A stretch of DNA of 62,885 nt, from contig JAQTNV010000017.1 in assembly GCA_028713675.1 (NCBI GenBank), positions 1 through 62,885 on the forward strand, given 5' to 3'. A program made the translations under genes and the position numbers. This document shows positions 60,526-62,885 of this stretch, piece after piece (positions within the stretch are counted from its first letter, which is position 1; each line of letters opens with the position of its first letter). Source of the stretch: a bacterium (GTDB lineage: Bacteria > Desulfobacterota > JAPLJL01). The notes under the pieces are model-generated. The model did no database searches. It was given only the letters and a program-made list of their open reading frames with translations, and was not told the origin of the DNA.

Positions 60526-60689
60526 TAATCTGCAAGTGCCGGGAAATATCCGAAAAGAAAGTTTTTGTCGAAAAATAAGGCAAAATCAGATAAAATTTCC
60601 CGGTAAGAGTAATTATAATCATTTAATATTAAAGAACCAGGGATCTTCTTTTCCCCACATGAATTTTCAACCCTCAATTTTTTAAGGAT

Positions 60690-62120
60690 ATGATTTCATC
60701 AGTCAAGGGACGGATTCGGAACCAGTTGCTTCTGGCTTACCTGATCCCGATCGGGCTGCTGCTCGGGGGGTTTTCCTTTTTCGCTTATTACCGCACCCAG
60801 TTGAGCCTGGACCGGGAGTTCTCCCAGCGGCTCCTTTCGGTGGCCGGAGCGGTGGCCCTGGGAACCGATCCGGAATCCTTTCTGATCCTTTCTCCGGGTG
60901 ATGAGACGAGCCAGGTCGCCCAGCGCCTGGGAAGTTTCTGCCGGAAGGTCAAGGAACTGAACGGGGTGGAGCGGATCGCGCTTTTCGACCGGAAGGGAAA
61001 GATCGTGGCGGATACCGGCGGTTCCCGGATCGGCGATCCTTTTTCCCGGTTTGAGCTGGACCGGGAGGTGCTGGGCCGGATTGCCCCGGCCCGGGGGCAG
61101 GTTTCCATCCTGTTTTCCGGCCCGGACCGCCGGTTATATAAGGAAGCGTACATGCCGGTCCTGATGAAAACCCCGGCGGGGGGGGAAGACATCATCGGTT
61201 ATGTCGCCGTCGAAGGCAGCGCGGTGTTTTTCGCGGGGCTGACCGGACTGCGCCGGGATCTCCTTGTCGGAGGGCTTTTGGGCCTGATCATCGTCGCGGG
61301 GATCAGCCTCCTCCTGGCCCGGCGGATCGTTAATCCCATCCACCGGCTGGTGGAGAGCGCCGGCCGGATCGGGGCCGGGGACCTGGATTCCCCGATCGAG
61401 GTCCGGGAGCAGGGGGAGATCGGGTTCCTGGCGGCGACGCTCGAGCAGATGCGGGGCTCGATGCGGGAGCGGGACCGCACCCTGAACCTGATGCTCCGGG
61501 GGGTGGCCCACGAGGTGAGGAATCCCCTCGGGGGGATGGAGCTGTTCGCCGGGCTTCTGTCGGAGAAGCTCGGCTCCCGGGAACCGGAGGCGGAGTACCT
61601 GGAGAAAATCAGGAGGGAGATCGGGAACCTGAAAGAAGTAGTGCAGGAATTTCTGGATTACGCCCGGCCCGAGGAATTACGGCGGCAGGAGGTGAAGCTC
61701 TTCCGGTTTTTTGCGGAGGTGATGGAAATCCTGAACCCCGGGGCCCGGGAACGGGGGGTGGAACTGGAAACCAGGGTGGATCCGGAGGCGAGTTTCAATT
61801 TCGATCCCGGCAAGCTCCGCCGGGCGGTGATCAACCTGGTCGAGAACGCCGTCTCCGCCTCCGAAAGAGGGAAAAAGGTGCTGATCCGGGCCGGGCTGGA
61901 AAAAAACCGGCTGCGGATCACGATCGCGGACCATGGCGTCGGGATTCCCGAAGCGGACCGGCCTCATCTCTTTGAGCCGTTTTTCACCACCCGGGAGAGC
62001 GGGTCGGGGATCGGGCTGGCCCTGTCGAAAAAAGTTGTGGATGGACACGGCGGGACGATCGAGGTGATCAGCCGGGTGGGGGAGGGAACCACGGTCGAGA
62101 TTTATATCCCCGCAGTATAA
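60690..62120 (+). CDS. Membrane sensor histidine kinase
   Basis: 476 residues. First TM at about 12-33, a periplasmic sensor region of about 150 residues, second TM at about 190-211, HAMP (about 212-262). Then HisKA with the phospho-accepting His in GVAHEVRNPLGG (His 274), N-box NLVENAV, DHGVGIPE and GSGIGLAL. Partner of the sigma-54 activator that starts 146 bp downstream. Divergent from the sigma-54-driven coiled-coil gene, which suggests it controls that operon. Confidence 0.93.
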   Translation: MISSVKGRIRNQLLLAYLIPIGLLLGGFSFFAYYRTQLSLDREFSQRLLSVAGAVALGTDPESFLILSPGDETSQVAQRLGSFCRKVKELNGVERIALFDRKGKIVADTGGSRIGDPFSRFELDREVLGRIAPARGQVSILFSGPDRRLYKEAYMPVLMKTPAGGEDIIGYVAVEGSAVFFAGLTGLRRDLLVGGLLGLIIVAGISLLLARRIVNPIHRLVESAGRIGAGDLDSPIEVREQGEIGFLAATLEQMRGSMRERDRTLNLMLRGVAHEVRNPLGGMELFAGLLSEKLGSREPEAEYLEKIRREIGNLKEVVQEFLDYARPEELRRQEVKLFRFFAEVMEILNPGARERGVELETRVDPEASFNFDPGKLRRAVINLVENAVSASERGKKVLIRAGLEKNRLRITIADHGVGIPEADRPHLFEPFFTTRESGSGIGLALSKKVVDGHGGTIEVISRVGEGTTVEIYIPAV

Positions 62121-62124
62121 AGAA

Positions 62125-62210
62125 GGTGGTTAGGTTGTTAGGTGGTTGGGTGGTTAGGCCTGCCTGCCGAAGCTTCAGCGCAGGCAGGTGGCTGGGTTGC
62201 CAGGTGGCTG
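62125..62210. repeat. GGTGGTTA octamer array interrupted by a hairpin element
   Basis: GGTGGTTA, GGTTGTTA, GGTGGTTG, GGTGGTTA (period 8) is followed by CCTGCCTGC, loop, GCAGGCAGG (62159-62188). GGTGGCTG, GGTTGCCA, GGTGGCTG then resume. The only array here with a period of 8 rather than 7. Confidence 0.85.
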
Positions 62211-62266
62211 GAAAAATGGAAGACTGAAACACTGAAAAAGATACGCAATATTGACCAGGGAAAATA

Positions 62267-62885
62267 ATGACGCAGATTCTGATTATTGAAGACAACCAGA
62301 CCATGCGGGAGGGTATGACCGAGGTGGCAACCGGAATGGGCCACCGGGTGACCGCGGCCCCGGGAGGGAAGGAAGGGCTCGCTTCCTTCCGCGCGGGGAA
62401 TTTCGACCTGGTGCTCACCGACCTGAAGATGGGGGCCCTGGACGGGATGCAGGTCCTGAAAGAGGTTCACAAGCTCCGGCCTGGGGTGCCGGTGATGATC
62501 GTGACCGCCTACGGTTCCATCGAGGGAGCGGTGGAGGCGATGAGGGAGGGGGCGTTTGATTTCGTCACCAAGCCGGTCTCGCCGGCGGAATTAAAGGTGA
62601 AAATCGAGCGGGCGCTCGGTCTGGCCAAGCTGGAAAAGGAAAAAGAGCGGCTGCAGGCGGAAAATCTTTACCTGAAGGGGGAAGAGGGAGAGCGCTACCG
62701 GCCGGATGAGATCGTGGGAAACTCGCAGAAAATCCGGGAGGTTTTCAGCTTGCTCCAGAAAATCGCCCCCACGGATTCCTCGGTGATTATCAGCGGGGAG
62801 AGCGGGACCGGCAAGGAACTGCTGGCCCGGGCGATCCACCGTTTGAGCCCCCGGAACGAGGGGCCTTTCATCAAGATTGACTGCG
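62267..62885 (+). CDS. Sigma-54-dependent response regulator (NtrC family), N-terminal part
   Basis: The visible 206 residues run off the window edge. Receiver domain ([13 protein letters not shown]; phospho-Asp 52 in [20 protein letters not shown]). A linker is followed by the start of the AAA+ domain with [12 protein letters not shown] and Walker A GESGTGKE. The GAFTGA loop and the DNA-binding domain are cut off. The kinase immediately upstream is its likely partner, and the two sigma-54 promoters at 60510 and 58057 are plausible targets. Confidence 0.93.
   Translation, partial: MTQILIIEDNQTMREGMTEVATGMGHRVTAAPGGKEGLASFRAGNFDLVLTDLKMGALDGMQVLKEVHKLRPGVPVMIVTAYGSIEGAVEAMREGAFDFVTKPVSPAELKVKIERALGLAKLEKEKERLQAENLYLKGEEGERYRPDEIVGNSQKIREVFSLLQKIAPTDSSVIISGESGTGKELLARAIHRLSPRNEGPFIKIDC

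Overview
The window reads as a chromosomal segment of a Gram-negative, GC-rich bacterium that is probably anaerobic or facultative. Outer-membrane and lipoprotein genes, two sigma-54-type promoters beside an NtrC-class regulator, an NfnAB-type transhydrogenase, formate-THF ligase and a B12-dependent ribonucleotide reductase all fit this. The prfA-prmC-murA-his order and a PurS-like extension on PurL recall Desulfobacterota/Desulfuromonadota-type genomes. I infer that affinity from gene order and family knowledge, and the phylum is not proven. I see no rRNA, tRNA, CRISPR array, prophage or insertion-sequence transposase.

Layout. 1-6.1 kb: end of prfA, then prmC, murA and a partial histidine operon (hisD, hisB, hisA, hisI; hisG, hisC, hisH and hisF are absent here). 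6.1-8.4 kb: a PilZ protein and an NDP-forming acyl-CoA synthetase alpha subunit. 8.6-17.9 kb: a membrane glycan/glycolipid cluster with two paralogous COG1232-like flavoproteins, two paralogous GT39-type glycosyltransferases, a GT2, a flippase-like protein and an unrecognised polytopic membrane protein. 17.9-24.8 kb, minus strand: a PpiC/SurA-like lipoprotein, a tandem USP with an ArsB/NhaD-type transporter, thiC under a TPP riboswitch, and a GGDEF-PilZ protein. 25-30 kb: class II RNR, a small membrane protein and fhs. 30-33.3 kb: pabC, pabB and pabA. 33.4-40 kb: a GMC oxidoreductase with its small partner, queD, an archaeal-like SHMT, and nfnA-nfnB. 40.3-44.3 kb: purL and purQ. 44.4-52.3 kb: a CsgG/PEGA protein, an FN3-FGE lipoprotein, an MmgE/PrpD protein, an SCP2-like protein, an MCP and a small lipoprotein. 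52.4-54.6 kb: groES-groEL under CIRCE. 54.8-62.9 kb: a beta-propeller lipoprotein, an outer-membrane barrel and a secreted coiled-coil protein, divergent from a histidine kinase and a sigma-54 activator that runs off the end.

Two things stand out. First, the intergenic DNA is full of short degenerate tandem arrays. Their unit sequences differ completely from family to family, but almost all keep a period of exactly 7 nt. Many arrays are paired as inverted arms, some are interrupted by a second hairpin element, and some supply stop codons or C-termini. Two arrays lie in frame inside prmC. Second, the 54.8-62.9 kb locus looks like an uncharacterised envelope system: a two-component pair with an NtrC-type regulator beside secreted or outer-membrane genes that carry sigma-54 (-24/-12) promoters at two transcription starts.

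Functionally, nfnAB, fhs, SHMT, pabABC and purLQ form a one-carbon, folate and purine group in neighbouring operons. The PilZ and GGDEF-PilZ proteins point to c-di-GMP signalling.
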